DNA of 64,000 nt from Acidobacteriota bacterium (GCA_004298115.1 SCRJ01000140.1:1-64000); one strand, 5' to 3'; positions 14,333-23,368 are shown, counted from the first letter of the stretch. The notes: generated by a model from the sequence alone, not told the origin. Made by a program: numbers and translations.

Positions 14333-16744
14333 GTGGCAGTCCGCATCGACCTCGACACCCGGCAGGTGACATGCTCGGTCCACGACCTGCTCCCCGAGAC
14401 GCTGCGGCCCGGTCTCGGGGGCCTCGGGGAGGGGCTCGCCCGCCTTTCCGTGGGGGCCGAGCTGCACCGGACCGTCCAGGCCCAGCGCTTCGCGGCCGAC
14501 GCCCGGTACGCCAGCGAGGTCGCGGTCGACGCCGTGTTCGCGGTGGACGGCTGGACGATGCGGATCCTGGGGCGCGCCGACGGCCTCACCCGCGGGGACG
14601 ACGGCAGGCCCGTCGTCGAAGAGATCAAGACGCTGCACTTCCGCACCGAGCTCCACCACCCCCTGGCGCACGAGCGGCTCGAGCGCTTTCGCTGGCAGGC
14701 GCGGCTGTACGGTTGGTGTCTGTTTCCCGACGGAGGCGCGACCGTCCGTCTCCTCCTCGTCGACCTCGGCGACGACGACCACCGCGTCGAAGAGGTCCCG
14801 TGGTCGGCGCGGGAGGTCGAAGCCTACCTCCGCACGCGCTTGCACGTGCTGGTCGCCGCCGAACAGGCGCGGGAGCGGACGCGTGCGACCTGGCGCGCCG
14901 CGGCCGCCGAGCTCCCGTTCCCGTTTGCTCTGGTTCGCCCGGTCCAGGCCGAGGCGATGGCCGCGGTCGAGGAAGCGCTCGGCGCGGGCCGTCACCTCTT
15001 GCTCGCCGCGCCCACGGGCGTCGGCAAGACCGCGTCCGCCCTCCACCCGGCGCTGAAACTCGCCCTCGCCACCGGCCGCCGCGTCGCGTTCCTCACTGCC
15101 AAGACGCTGCAGCAGCAGCTCGCGGTCGCGACGCTGCAAGCGATGCAGACCGGCGGCTGGCGCTCGATTCAGATCCGAGCCAAGGCGAAGATGTGTGCCA
15201 ACCGGGAAGTGGTGTGCCACGAGGACTTCTGCCTCCACGCCCGTGATTACGGCGCCAAGCTGGCGCAGCGCGGGGTACTGTCGGCCCTGCTCGCGGGCCC
15301 CCCTCACCTCGAACCCGACCGCATCTTCGCGGTCGCCCACGCGGCCGAGGTCTGCCCGTTCGAGGTTTCCCTCGCGCTCGGAAACGAAGCCAGCGCCGTC
15401 GTGTGCGACTACAACTACGTGTTCGACCCCGGTATCGCGCTCTTCGGCCTCGCGGCCGAGGGTGCGCTCGAGGACACGATCCTGGTGGTGGACGAAGCCC
15501 ACAACCTCGTCGACCGCGCGCGGGAGTACTTCTCCCCGCGCCTCGGGCGCAGCACCGTCCGGGAGGCCCGGCGCATCGTGGAGGGCCATCGCCAGAAGGT
15601 CTGCCGCGACCTCGACGAGCTCCTGGGGGGCCTCGACGATCTCATCGCGCAGGAGGTGGCCGGCGCGGTCGGCAACCGCGAAGGCAGCCGGCGCATCGAT
15701 CTCGATCCCGCTCCGCTCGCCGAGCTCCGCCTCGGTCTCGACGCCCTCGTCGCCCCGTACTTCACGTTCAAGCGCAACGCCGAGCTCTGGCTCGCCAAGG
15801 ACCCCGTGGTCGACGTCCTGCTCTCCCTGGCGCGGGTCACGGACCTGCTGCAGGACGGCGGCCGCGAGCTCGTCCCGCTGGTCGAGCGGTCCGCCGGCGC
15901 CGATCCCGACGAGCGGCTGCGTGTCTTCTGCCTGGACGCCGCCCGCTTCACCGGCGCGACGATCGCGCGCTCGGCCGGCTGCGTCGCGATGTCGGCGACG
16001 CTCGAGCCGTTCGAGTTCTACCGCGACCTGCTCGGTTTCGACCCGGACCGCACCGACGCGGTCAGCCTGCCTTCGCCGTTCCCGCCGGAGAACCGCCTGA
16101 TCGTGGCGGTCGACGAGGTGGACACGACGTACCGCGCCCGCCCCCGCTGGTACGGGCGCATCGCGGAGCTCGTCGCCGAGCTGGCGCCGCCCGACCGGAA
16201 TGGGCTGGTGCTCTTCCCCTCCTACGCGTTCCTCCAGGAGGTCGCCGACCGCCTCGTCGCCCCGGGCCACAGCGTCGAGGTGCAGCGCGGCGGCGATTCC
16301 GACCAGGCGCGCCGCGACGTCCTGGCGCGCCTCCGCGGCGGCAAACCCGTCCTCCTCCTGGCGGTGCTGGGAGGGGTTTTCGCCGAGGGGGTGGACTACC
16401 CGGGTGAGATGCTCTCGGAGGTGATCGTGGTCTCCCCGGCCCTGCCGCAGGTCGGCCCCGAGCGCGAGCTGCTCAAGGTGTACTTCGACGATCGCTACGA
16501 GCGGGGCTTCGAGTACGCCTACCTCGTCCCGGGGATGACCCGGGTGGTGCAGGCGGCCGGGCGACTGATCCGCTCGGCTGAGGATCGCGGAGTCATCGCG
16601 TTGGTCTGCAAACGCTTCCTCGCCGATCCCTACCGCTCGCTCCTGCCCGAGGAGTGGACCGGGGGCGACCCGGCCTCGCTGCGCCGCGACGACCCGGCGG
16701 CCGCGGTGCGGGCGTTCTTCCTCACCCTCGCCGAACGCCCGTGA
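14333..16744 (+). CDS. Cas4/RecB-like nuclease fused to an XPD/DinG-type FeS helicase
   Basis: An 803-residue fusion. The N-terminal third has PD-(D/E)xK nuclease motifs of the RecB/Cas4 type: E43-x-H45, GRAD (D83), EEIK (E97, K99) and QARLY (Q122-x3-Y126). From about 200 on it is a superfamily 2 helicase of the XPD/DinG/Rad3 group. It has a Walker A APTGVGKT (226-233), four spaced cysteines (C288, C295, C300, C341) that fit the XPD [4Fe-4S] domain, DEAH (387-390), and motif VI AAGRLIRSAEDRG. It probably unwinds 5'-3' and cuts ssDNA or branched DNA in repair. There is no cas gene nearby. GTG 14333 is the first start after the -10 box. Confidence 0.86.
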   Translation: MAVRIDLDTRQVTCSVHDLLPETLRPGLGGLGEGLARLSVGAELHRTVQAQRFAADARYASEVAVDAVFAVDGWTMRILGRADGLTRGDDGRPVVEEIKTLHFRTELHHPLAHERLERFRWQARLYGWCLFPDGGATVRLLLVDLGDDDHRVEEVPWSAREVEAYLRTRLHVLVAAEQARERTRATWRAAAAELPFPFALVRPVQAEAMAAVEEALGAGRHLLLAAPTGVGKTASALHPALKLALATGRRVAFLTAKTLQQQLAVATLQAMQTGGWRSIQIRAKAKMCANREVVCHEDFCLHARDYGAKLAQRGVLSALLAGPPHLEPDRIFAVAHAAEVCPFEVSLALGNEASAVVCDYNYVFDPGIALFGLAAEGALEDTILVVDEAHNLVDRAREYFSPRLGRSTVREARRIVEGHRQKVCRDLDELLGGLDDLIAQEVAGAVGNREGSRRIDLDPAPLAELRLGLDALVAPYFTFKRNAELWLAKDPVVDVLLSLARVTDLLQDGGRELVPLVERSAGADPDERLRVFCLDAARFTGATIARSAGCVAMSATLEPFEFYRDLLGFDPDRTDAVSLPSPFPPENRLIVAVDEVDTTYRARPRWYGRIAELVAELAPPDRNGLVLFPSYAFLQEVADRLVAPGHSVEVQRGGDSDQARRDVLARLRGGKPVLLLAVLGGVFAEGVDYPGEMLSEVIVVSPALPQVGPERELLKVYFDDRYERGFEYAYLVPGMTRVVQAAGRLIRSAEDRGVIALVCKRFLADPYRSLLPEEWTGGDPASLRRDDPAAAVRAFFLTLAERP

Positions 16745-16779
16745 TATCGTTGCCGGGAACCGACCCAGCGGGGGGGACC

Positions 16780-17220
16780 ATGGAAACCGTCGGCAACATC
16801 CTCGGCGACAAGGGCACGCAGGTCTTCAAGGTCGACGCCGAAACCACCGTCCTGCACGCCGTCCAGCAGATGTGCGCCCGGCGCGTCGGCGCCGTCCTCG
16901 TTTGCGACGGGACCGGGTGCTCCGGGATCTTCAGCGAGCGCGACCTGATGACCCGGGTCATCCTGAACGGACTCGACCCCACGACGACGCGGGTGGCCGA
17001 GGTCATGACGGCGGACGTCGCCTGCATCCAGCCCTCGACACCGGCGAGCGAGGCGATGGCGATCATGACCGAGCGGCGTTGCCGGCATCTGCCGGTCGTC
17101 GCGGACGGCGAGATCGTCGGGGTCATCTCGATCGGCGACCTGGTGCGCTGGGACAGTCGCAACCAGGCGTTCGAGCTGCGGATGCTCACCGACTACATCC
17201 ACGGGAAGTACCCGGGCTGA
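16780..17220 (+). CDS. CBS-domain pair protein
   Basis: A 146-residue protein made of two tandem CBS motifs (about 8-65 and 75-130), which together form one Bateman module that usually binds adenosyl nucleotides. Typical strings are GAVLVCDGTGCSGIFSERDL and RHLPVVADGEIVGVISIGDL. No enzyme or channel domain is attached. ATG 16780 follows a G-rich GGGGGGACC site. It lies 35 bp after the helicase and 5 bp before the cupin gene. Target unknown. Confidence 0.88.
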   Translation: METVGNILGDKGTQVFKVDAETTVLHAVQQMCARRVGAVLVCDGTGCSGIFSERDLMTRVILNGLDPTTTRVAEVMTADVACIQPSTPASEAMAIMTERRCRHLPVVADGEIVGVISIGDLVRWDSRNQAFELRMLTDYIHGKYPG

Positions 17221-17225
17221 AGCCG

Positions 17226-17720
17226 GTGCCCGGTCTCAGGGTGTTCGACGACGCCGCGCTCGAGCGCACGCTCGCCGCCGCCGCCGGCTCGCCCCGACGC
17301 CGCGCGAACCTCAACGTCCACCCCGCGCTCGACGATCCGATCCAACGGATGCTCAACGTCTTCCAGCCGGGCACGTACGTCCGCCCGCACCGCCACGCGG
17401 GCGCGCGCTTCGAGCTCTTCCTCGCCCTGGCGGGCCGGGCCGCCGTGTTCACCTTCGACGACGCCGGCGCCGTCGCCGAAACCGCCGCCATCGCGCCGGG
17501 CGGGGCGTGGGCGGTCGAGCTCCCCGGGGCGCTCTGGCACACGGTGGTCTCGCTCGCGCCCGATACCGCCCTGTTCGAGGTCAAGCCCGGCCCGTTCCGG
17601 CCCCTCGCCGGGGACGACTTCGCCGCCTGGGCGCCCCGCGAAGGCTCGGCCGAGGCTGCCGCTCTGGTGCGGCGGTGGGAGGAAATCGCGGGCGCCTCCT
17701 CTACCGCGCCCAGATGTTGA
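17226..17720 (+). CDS. WbuC-family cupin metalloprotein
   Basis: A 164-residue protein with a single cupin barrel. The metal motif [17 protein letters not shown] and the second motif ([13 protein letters not shown]) match the WbuC family, named from O-antigen clusters and usually associated with sugar biosynthesis. An N-terminal [18 protein letters not shown] segment is also typical. The start is uncertain: GTG 17226 is used, and no clear ribosome-binding site is seen. Its 3' end overlaps the convergent glycosyltransferase by 20 bp, which fits a cell-surface sugar role but does not prove it. Confidence 0.75.
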   Translation: MPGLRVFDDAALERTLAAAAGSPRRRANLNVHPALDDPIQRMLNVFQPGTYVRPHRHAGARFELFLALAGRAAVFTFDDAGAVAETAAIAPGGAWAVELPGALWHTVVSLAPDTALFEVKPGPFRPLAGDDFAAWAPREGSAEAAALVRRWEEIAGASSTAPRC

Positions 17721-18420
17721 ACTTGAGGATGCACCAGATCGCGTCGAAGCCGTCGGCCCAGCCGATCTTCTTCCCCTCGGCGTACGTCCGCCCGTTGTAC
17801 GAGATCGGGACCTCGTAGACCTTGACCCCCATCCTGGCGACCCGGGCCGTGAACTCCGGCTCGAACCCGAAGCGCTCCGAGGTCAGGCGCAGGCCGTCCT
17901 TCACCGTGCGGGTGAACACCTTGTAACACGTCTCCATGTCGGACATGTTGAGTCCAGTGAACATGTTCGACAGCAGTGTGAGGAACCGGTTGCCGACCAG
18001 GTGCCAGAAGAAGAGGACCCGGTGCGGCCCCCCCAGGAAGCGGCTTCCGAGCACGACGTCGGCCTTCCCCGCGAGGATCGGCGCGAACAACGCCGGGTAG
18101 TCGGCCGGGTCGTACTCGAGGTCGGCGTCCTGGACGACGATGACCTCGCCGGTGGCCTGCGCGAACCCCGTCCGCAGGGCGGCGCCCTTGCCGCGGTTGA
18201 CCTCGTGGCGGAGGCAGGAGAAGCGGCACGGCCGGGTCGCGGCCGCCGGCACCCGGTAGGCGGCGAGCCGGGCGGCCGTCGCGTCGCGCGAGCAGTCGTC
18301 CACCGCGACGATCTCGACCTCGGAGACCTCGCCCGGGTACGGCGCGGTCGCCACCCGGTCCAACACCTCGGTGATGGTGGCCTCTTCGTTGTAGGCCGGT
18401 ACGACGATCGAGACCCTCAC
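17701..18420 (-). CDS. Family 2 glycosyltransferase (polyprenyl-phosphate mannosyl/glucosyl type)
   Basis: A 239-residue GT-A fold enzyme. It begins [16 protein letters not shown], has VDDCSRDAT and the metal-binding QDADLEYDP, then GSRFLGG and the C-terminal [16 protein letters not shown]. These are the marks of dolichyl- or undecaprenyl-phosphate sugar transferases. It probably loads a sugar onto a lipid carrier at the cytoplasmic face. GTG 18420 has GGAGG six bases upstream. No C-terminal membrane segment is seen, so a partner would be needed for anchoring. Confidence 0.87.
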   Translation of the reverse strand: MRVSIVVPAYNEEATITEVLDRVATAPYPGEVSEVEIVAVDDCSRDATAARLAAYRVPAAATRPCRFSCLRHEVNRGKGAALRTGFAQATGEVIVVQDADLEYDPADYPALFAPILAGKADVVLGSRFLGGPHRVLFFWHLVGNRFLTLLSNMFTGLNMSDMETCYKVFTRTVKDGLRLTSERFGFEPEFTARVARMGVKVYEVPISYNGRTYAEGKKIGWADGFDAIWCILKFNIWAR

Positions 18421-18488
18421 GGCGTTCCTCCGCCTTCTGCCCGCCCCCCCCGCTTGCACGCCCGCCGCGGCGACGATACCGTACGGGC

Positions 18489-18770
18489 ATGGAGGGGTTG
18501 CTGTCCGTTCCGGCGCTGATCGCGCTCGGTTGGGTGATGGCCGGCCTGGTGTGGTGGCACCTCCGGCGGGGCGCAGGGATCAGGGCGATGGTGCCATGGA
18601 CGATGGCCGGGATGGCGCTGGTGGCGATCGCGATGGGGCTCTTGCTCGTCGCCGTTCCGGCGCCGACGGCCGGGCAGCTGGTGCGCGCCCTCCTGCTCGC
18701 CGAGGGGGTGCTCGGGTTCTGGCTGCTGGCCCGCCACACCTCCGCCGGACCCGGCCATGGACGGCACTGA
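18489..18770 (+). CDS. Small membrane protein, three predicted helices
   Basis: A 93-residue hydrophobic protein with membrane segments at about 6-22, 33-58 and 65-82 and short charged loops (WHLRRGAG). No family is recognised. A weak -10-like GATACC lies 8 nt upstream of the ATG. Its 3' end overlaps the Smr gene start by 14 bp, so the two are likely translated together. Coding potential rests on the hydrophobic pattern and tight packing. Confidence 0.55.
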   Translation: MEGLLSVPALIALGWVMAGLVWWHLRRGAGIRAMVPWTMAGMALVAIAMGLLLVAVPAPTAGQLVRALLLAEGVLGFWLLARHTSAGPGHGRH

Positions 18771-19065
18771 CCCGCCCGTCGCGCTGCCCGTCGAGGACAC
18801 GCTCGACCTGCACGCCTTCTCGCCGCGCGACGTGGCGTCGCTGGTGGTCGAGTACCTGCTCTCGGCGCGCGCCGCCGGCCTCACGGAAGTCCGGCTGATC
18901 CACGGTCGCGGCCGCGGCGTGCAACGGGCGAGCGTGCACGCGGTGCTCGCTTCGTTGCCGTTCGTGGTCGCGGCGCGCGAGGCACCGCCTGAACTCGGCG
19001 GCTGGGGGGCCACCGTGGTCGTCCTCGATCGCGCAGACCCGGCCGGCACCGTCGGTTCCGGCTAG
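18757..19065 (+). CDS. Smr-domain protein (short, stand-alone)
   Basis: A 102-residue protein matching the Smr domain. LDLHAFSPRD (the LDxH motif) is followed by a helix and IHGRGRGVQRASVHAVL (the HGxG motif), ending with a strand (GATVVVL). Smr domains are found at the C-terminus of MutS2 and as small proteins with nicking or RNA-cleaving activity, recently tied to ribosome collision rescue. Here only the domain is present. It converges on the zinc-finger gene with a four-base overlap. Confidence 0.8.
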   Translation: MDGTDPPVALPVEDTLDLHAFSPRDVASLVVEYLLSARAAGLTEVRLIHGRGRGVQRASVHAVLASLPFVVAAREAPPELGGWGATVVVLDRADPAGTVGSG

Positions 19066-19355
19066 TCGAGGTCCACGTCGCGAACGGGCTTGGTCACCGG
19101 CTCGCTCTTGGCCACCTCGAGGAGCTTCTTGAACTTCTCCTCGCGAACGGCGGCGCCGGCCTTCTCGGCGCGCATCGCCTCGTCCATCTTCGCCCGAGCC
19201 GCCGCGCGCTCGTCGGAGAGCGCCTGCAGCCGCCCCTCGAGCGACGCCTGGGCGTGCGACGCCTCGTGCGGCTGCGAGCCGACGATCACCTGCCGGTCGC
19301 CGTCGACCTCGAGCAACGCGCGGCAGTGCGGGCAGGTCAGGGAAAAGCTCGCCAT
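19062..19355 (-). CDS. Small CPHC zinc-finger/coiled-coil protein, unknown role
   Basis: A 97-residue protein starting MASFSLTCPHCRALLEV, a half zinc-ribbon with one CxxC knuckle and no second pair. A long charged helix (about 38-90) rich in Ala, Glu, Lys and Arg follows and is probably a coiled coil. Two copies could share a metal if the protein dimerises. TACAAT (19379-19374, minus strand) and GGAGGG upstream of the ATG look like a promoter and ribosome-binding site. No named family is recognised. Confidence 0.6.
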   Translation of the reverse strand: MASFSLTCPHCRALLEVDGDRQVIVGSQPHEASHAQASLEGRLQALSDERAAARAKMDEAMRAEKAGAAVREEKFKKLLEVAKSEPVTKPVRDVDLD

Positions 19356-19419
19356 CGTCGACCCTCCGCAACGATTGTACCCGTATCGCGCCGCCGGGGC
19401 TTCGCCGCCGGAGCCCCGG

Positions 19420-20529
19420 TCAGGCGCCCGCGCGAGCGGGGAGGAGCTCGCCCAGCGCGGCGAGGAAGCGGTCGTTCTCGGCGCGCGTTCCCACCGAAAC
19501 GCGCCCGCAGTTGACGAGGCCGGGGCCGCCGACGGGCCGGATGATCACGCCGCGCTTCTGGAACTCGAGGAAGAGCTCGCCGATATCGGAGGAGAACTCC
19601 ACGAGCACGAAGTTCGTCACCGACGGCGTGAAGGCGACCCCTCGCCGCTCGAGCTCCCCCTGCAGGTACGCCAGCTCCCCGAGGTTGTGCTCGCGGGAGC
19701 TCCGGACCCACTCCCCGTCCTCGAGGGCGGCGAGCGCGGCGACCTGAGCCAGCGACGAGGTGTTGAACGGGGAGCGCACCCGGTTGACCGTGGCCACGAC
19801 GTCGGGCGCGGCGATCCCGTAGCCGATGCGCAAGCCGGCCAGTCCGTAGACCTTCGAAAACGTCCGCAGAACCATGACGTGGCGTCCGGCCTTGACGTCC
19901 TCGATCGCGTCGGGATAGTCGGGCCTCGTGACGTAGTCGTGGTACGCCTCGTCCGTGACCACCAGCGCGCGGTCGCCGACCTCGGCGAGGAACCGGTCCA
20001 GCTCCGGGCGCGGGAAGTACGTGCCGGTGGGGTTGCAGGGGTTGGCGAGGAAGACGAGCTTCGTGCGGTCGCCGACCGCGCGCGCGATGGCCGGCAGGTC
20101 GTGGCCCCGCCCGGGGGTCGCCGGTACGGTCACCGCCCGGCCGTTCACCTGGTGAACGGCGAGCTGATAGGACACGAACGACTGCTGCGAGAAGACGGCC
20201 TCGTCGGCGTCCGCCATGAACGCGCGCGCCAGCATCTCGATGATCTCGACCGACCCGGCGCCGAGGATCACCTGCTCGATGTCAACGCCGTGGCGAGCGG
20301 CGAGCGCCTTGCGGAGGGCGTGCCCGCTTCCGTCCGGGTACCGGTGCAGGGTGGGCAGCGCCGCCTTGACGGCGGCCACCGCCTTCGGGGACGGGCCGAG
20401 GGGGTTTTCGTTCGACGCGAGCTTGACGATGTCGCTCACCCCCAGCTCCCGCTCCACCTCCTCGATCGGTTTTCCCGGCACGTAGACGGCCAGCTTGCGG
20501 ATGTACTCCGGCACCTTTGGTCCGCGCAT
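19420..20529 (-). CDS. hisC: Histidinol-phosphate aminotransferase (class I/II PLP)
   Basis: A 369-residue PLP enzyme of histidine synthesis; homologs can also act on aromatic amino acids. It has VKLASNENPLGPS at the N-terminus, NPCNPTGTYF, DEAYHDYV, and the PLP lysine in TFSKVYGLAGLRIGYG, then the C-terminal RPVGGPGLVNCGRVSVGT. ATG 20529 follows GAGAGGTGAGG. The rluB-like frame runs 248 bp into this gene in another phase, most likely by loss of its own stop. No other his genes are nearby. Confidence 0.92.
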   Translation of the reverse strand: MRGPKVPEYIRKLAVYVPGKPIEEVERELGVSDIVKLASNENPLGPSPKAVAAVKAALPTLHRYPDGSGHALRKALAARHGVDIEQVILGAGSVEIIEMLARAFMADADEAVFSQQSFVSYQLAVHQVNGRAVTVPATPGRGHDLPAIARAVGDRTKLVFLANPCNPTGTYFPRPELDRFLAEVGDRALVVTDEAYHDYVTRPDYPDAIEDVKAGRHVMVLRTFSKVYGLAGLRIGYGIAAPDVVATVNRVRSPFNTSSLAQVAALAALEDGEWVRSSREHNLGELAYLQGELERRGVAFTPSVTNFVLVEFSSDIGELFLEFQKRGVIIRPVGGPGLVNCGRVSVGTRAENDRFLAALGELLPARAGA

Positions 20530-21280
20530 CCTCACCTCTCTCGACCGGCCGGCCCCCGCGGCGCAGGCCCTCGATCTCCTCGGCCGTCAACTCCCGCCAC
20601 ACCCCGGCCTTGAGCGACGGGTCGCGAACCGGTCCGATGGCCACCCGCAGCAAGCGCTGGACGGGGTGCCCGATGTGCCTGAACATCTCTCGGACCTCGT
20701 GGGTCTTCCCCTCACCGACCACCACCCGCCACCACGAGTTCATCCCGGAAGCGGTCGGGCGGACGAGCGCGAGGTCGTGGGGCACCACACGCTGGCCCTC
20801 GATGAACGTACCGCGCGCGAGCCTGGATCGATCCGCCTCGTCGGGAACGCCCTTCACCTTGGCGAGGTACTCCCGCAGCACCCCGTACCGCGGGTGGGCG
20901 ACGCGCAGCGCGAACTCGCCGTCGTTGGTGAGGATCACCAGCCCCTCCGAGCCGTAGTCGAGGCGGCCGACCGGGAAGACGCGCTCGCCGACCCTGCCCC
21001 CGAGAGCATCGAGCACCGTCGGGCGGCCTTCGGGGTCTTCGTTGGTCGTGACCATGCCCGGTGGCTTGTACAGCAGGATGTAGCGCAGCGGCTGCGCCGC
21101 CCTGAGGCGCTTGCCGTCGACCTTGATCGAGTCGCTGGCGAGGTCGGCCTGGTCGCCGAGCTCGGCACAACGGCCGTTGACGGTCACCCGGCCTTCCCGG
21201 ATCCAATCCTCGGCGTCGCGGCGGGAACACACGCCGGCGCGGGCGATCAGCTTCTGGATCCGCTCAAGGCTCACGGCCAC
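20282..21280 (-). CDS. rluB: 23S rRNA pseudouridine synthase, RluB/RsuA family, with anomalous 3' extension
   Basis: An S4 RNA-binding domain (about 1-55, RIQKLIARAGVCSRRDAEDWI) is followed by the RsuA-type catalytic domain with YILLYKPPGMVTT, the catalytic Asp in VGRLDYGSEGL, and EGKTHEVREMF. The family domain ends near residue 245 (LRVAIGPVRDPSLKAGVWRELTAEEIEGLRR). The frame then continues about 85 codons through the 5' part of hisC as basic low-complexity sequence. A one-base change in the run of five C at 20553-20557 would bring TGA (20534-20532) into frame just before the hisC ATG. The start is GTG, overlapping scpB by 17 bp. Confidence 0.85.
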   Translation of the reverse strand: MAVSLERIQKLIARAGVCSRRDAEDWIREGRVTVNGRCAELGDQADLASDSIKVDGKRLRAAQPLRYILLYKPPGMVTTNEDPEGRPTVLDALGGRVGERVFPVGRLDYGSEGLVILTNDGEFALRVAHPRYGVLREYLAKVKGVPDEADRSRLARGTFIEGQRVVPHDLALVRPTASGMNSWWRVVVGEGKTHEVREMFRHIGHPVQRLLRVAIGPVRDPSLKAGVWRELTAEEIEGLRRGGRPVERGEDARTKGAGVHPQAGRLRAGKTDRGGGAGAGGERHRQARVERKPPRPVPEGGGRRQGGAAHPAPVPGRKRARPPQGARRSPRR

Positions 21281-21818
21281 CTTCCCCGGAGACCTGCTCC
21301 GCCTCCTCCGGAGTCGGGAGGGCGGAAAGGTCGGACAGGCCGAAGTGTACCAGGAACTCCCTGCTCGTCCGGTACAGGAGCGGGGTCCCCACCACCTGCT
21401 TGCGCCCCGCCACTGCGATCAGTTTGCGCTCAACCAGCGTCCTGACCACTCCGGCCGAGGCGACCCCGCGCAGGAAGTTGATCTCGGGAAGCGTGATCGG
21501 CTGCCGGTACGCGACGATCGCCAGCGTCTCCAGCGCGGCCTGCGAGAGCCGCGACCGCGACCGGAACCCCAGATACTCGCGCAGCGCCCCCTCGTGCTCC
21601 GGTCGCGTCGCCAGGCGCCAGCCCCCGGCGACATGTTCGACCTGGATCCCGCTCCCCTCCTGCTCGTGCCGGTGCATGACGAACTCGACCGCGGCCTCGA
21701 CCAGGGACCGCTCGACCCCCTCCCCGGCCACCGCGAGCAACGCCTCGATCGTGACCGGCTCAGCCGCCACGGCCAGCACGGCCTCGACCACCGCCGCGAG
21801 TTCCTTGACCTCAGCCAT
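21264..21818 (-). CDS. scpB: Segregation and condensation protein B
   Basis: A 184-residue protein with two winged-helix domains, the regulatory partner of the SMC-ScpA complex in chromosome compaction. The conserved core LSQAALETLAIVAYRQPITLPEI is followed by GVVRTLVERKLI and the terminal LLYRTSREFLVHFGLSDLSALP. It overlaps scpA by 8 bp and rluB by 17 bp. The order M50 protease-scpA-scpB-rluB is a common conserved string in bacteria. Confidence 0.95.
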   Translation of the reverse strand: MAEVKELAAVVEAVLAVAAEPVTIEALLAVAGEGVERSLVEAAVEFVMHRHEQEGSGIQVEHVAGGWRLATRPEHEGALREYLGFRSRSRLSQAALETLAIVAYRQPITLPEINFLRGVASAGVVRTLVERKLIAVAGRKQVVGTPLLYRTSREFLVHFGLSDLSALPTPEEAEQVSGEGGREP

Positions 21819-22581
21819 CGCTGAGCGCCTCCATCGACAGCGGGACGCCGGTCGGGGTCAGGTAGATCTCGGCAAACGGCTGGCGCTGGTGCGCCGTGGC
21901 GATGCCGAGCCGCACCAGTTCCAGCGCCGCCAGCAGCAACGTCACGCCCTCGAGCCGATCGGGCCGCGTCAGCAGGTGGGACAGCAGCGGAAAGCTCCGT
22001 TGCCGGCTCACGAGCTCGAACAGCTCGACGATCTTCTCCCGAACCGAGAACCGGATCGGCGCCAACTGCATCGCCGCCGGGTGGTCGCGCAGGTGCCGTT
22101 CCATCACCTCCCGCAGCGCCCTGGCGAGGGCCAGCACATCGACGTCCTCGAGGTCGAGCTCGACCTCGGCCGGGGCGTCCGGCGCGCCGCAGCGCACGGG
22201 TTCGACGCCGCGCCGCACCTCGGCCAGACCCGCAAGCTCGGCCGCCGCGGCCTTCACCTTCTCGTACTCCACCAGGCGCTCGACCAGCTCCTGTCGCGGG
22301 TCCTTCTCCTCCCCCTCGTGGCGCGGCAGCAGCATCCGGGACTTGATCAGCAGGAGCCAGGCGGCGTACACGAGGTACTCCCCCGCCACCTCGAGGTCGA
22401 GCCGCTCCATGCGGTGCAGCGCCTCGTGGTACTGGTCGCAGATCTTGGCGATCGGGATCTCCCAGATCGACACCTTCTCCTCGCGCACCAGGTGCAGGAG
22501 CAGATCGAGCGGGCCCTCGAACGCCGGCAGGACGACGGACACCCCGACGGGCGGCTCGCCGCCTACGAGAGCAGGATCCAT
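21811..22581 (-). CDS. scpA: Segregation and condensation protein A (kleisin)
   Basis: A 256-residue kleisin that bridges the SMC heads. The N-terminal FEGPLDLLLHLVREEKVSIWEIPIAKI is diagnostic. It is followed by EYLVYAAWLLLIKSRMLLP, an acidic linker, and a C-terminal winged helix (FAEIYLTPTG). ATG 22581 lies inside the upstream protease gene and overlaps it by 19 bp; the longer frame is shadow. Cotranscribed with scpB. Confidence 0.95.
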   Translation of the reverse strand: MDPALVGGEPPVGVSVVLPAFEGPLDLLLHLVREEKVSIWEIPIAKICDQYHEALHRMERLDLEVAGEYLVYAAWLLLIKSRMLLPRHEGEEKDPRQELVERLVEYEKVKAAAAELAGLAEVRRGVEPVRCGAPDAPAEVELDLEDVDVLALARALREVMERHLRDHPAAMQLAPIRFSVREKIVELFELVSRQRSFPLLSHLLTRPDRLEGVTLLLAALELVRLGIATAHQRQPFAEIYLTPTGVPLSMEALSDG

Positions 22582-23252
22582 AGCAACCCCGTCACGAACG
22601 GCCGCAGGATGACGCTCAAGAACCCCGTCCACAGCAACGCGATCAGGAGGAGGAAGCCGTAGCGCTCGAACTGCGCCCACCGCCAGTGCAGCGCCGGCGG
22701 CAGCAGCGCGCCCACGACGTGGCTGCCGTCGAGCGGGGGGATCGGGATCAGGTTGAAGACCGCGAGCACGATGTTGATCATTGCGAGCGAGAACAGCAGG
22801 TAGATGAGCGGCGCCGCGACCCCGCCGGCGCCCTGGGAGCCGTTCTGCAGCATCGCCATCAACACGGTCCGGAACGACGGCATGCCGGCCTTGACGACCA
22901 GAAGCACGGCCGTCACGACCGCGGCCACCGCCAGGTTCGAGGCCGGTCCGGCCAGCCCCACGAGCGCCGGGTCGCGCCGCGGGTTGCGCAGGTTCCGGCT
23001 CACGAAGGGAACCGGCTTGGCCCAGCCGATGATCGGGGCCCCGACGGCCGCGAGCATCAGCGGGAACAGCACCGTTCCGATCGGGTCGATGTGCTTGAGG
23101 GGGTTGAGGGTGATGCGGCCCAACCAACGCGCCGTCGGGTCGCCGAGGCGTTCCGCAACCCAGCCGTGCGCCGACTCGTGGACCGAGATCGCCACCGCGA
23201 ACGCCAGCAACTGGATGACGATCTCGGGCAGCCGGGCGACGAGACTATCCAT
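22563..23252 (-). CDS. M50-family site-2-protease-like membrane metalloprotease
   Basis: A 229-residue polytopic protein. The zinc-binding HExxH is HESAHG in the first helix, followed by NPLKHIDPIGT. The third ligand region is NLIPIPPLDGSHV, the family's NPDG-like motif. Four or five membrane helices are seen. This short rhomboid-sized subgroup lacks a PDZ domain. It routinely precedes scpA in bacterial genomes, with unknown substrates. ATG 23252 is used; TACCAT 8 nt upstream may be a -10 box. Confidence 0.9.
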   Translation of the reverse strand: MDSLVARLPEIVIQLLAFAVAISVHESAHGWVAERLGDPTARWLGRITLNPLKHIDPIGTVLFPLMLAAVGAPIIGWAKPVPFVSRNLRNPRRDPALVGLAGPASNLAVAAVVTAVLLVVKAGMPSFRTVLMAMLQNGSQGAGGVAAPLIYLLFSLAMINIVLAVFNLIPIPPLDGSHVVGALLPPALHWRWAQFERYGFLLLIALLWTGFLSVILRPFVTGLLWILLS

Positions 23253-23368
23253 GGCGCGGCATGGTAGCAGACGCCGTCCCGGCCCACGGCCCCGCCCGTC
23301 TGCCATAATCCGAAAGGGTGCAGCCGCGCGGCGCGGACCCTCGGCCGCCTCCCCGCGGGAGGCTGATC

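Noticed and set aside
13757-16270. Very long minus-strand frame covering the helicase gene
   Set aside because: Only its last 157 codons (ferritin-like gene) look real; the rest is antisense to a protein with intact helicase and nuclease motifs.
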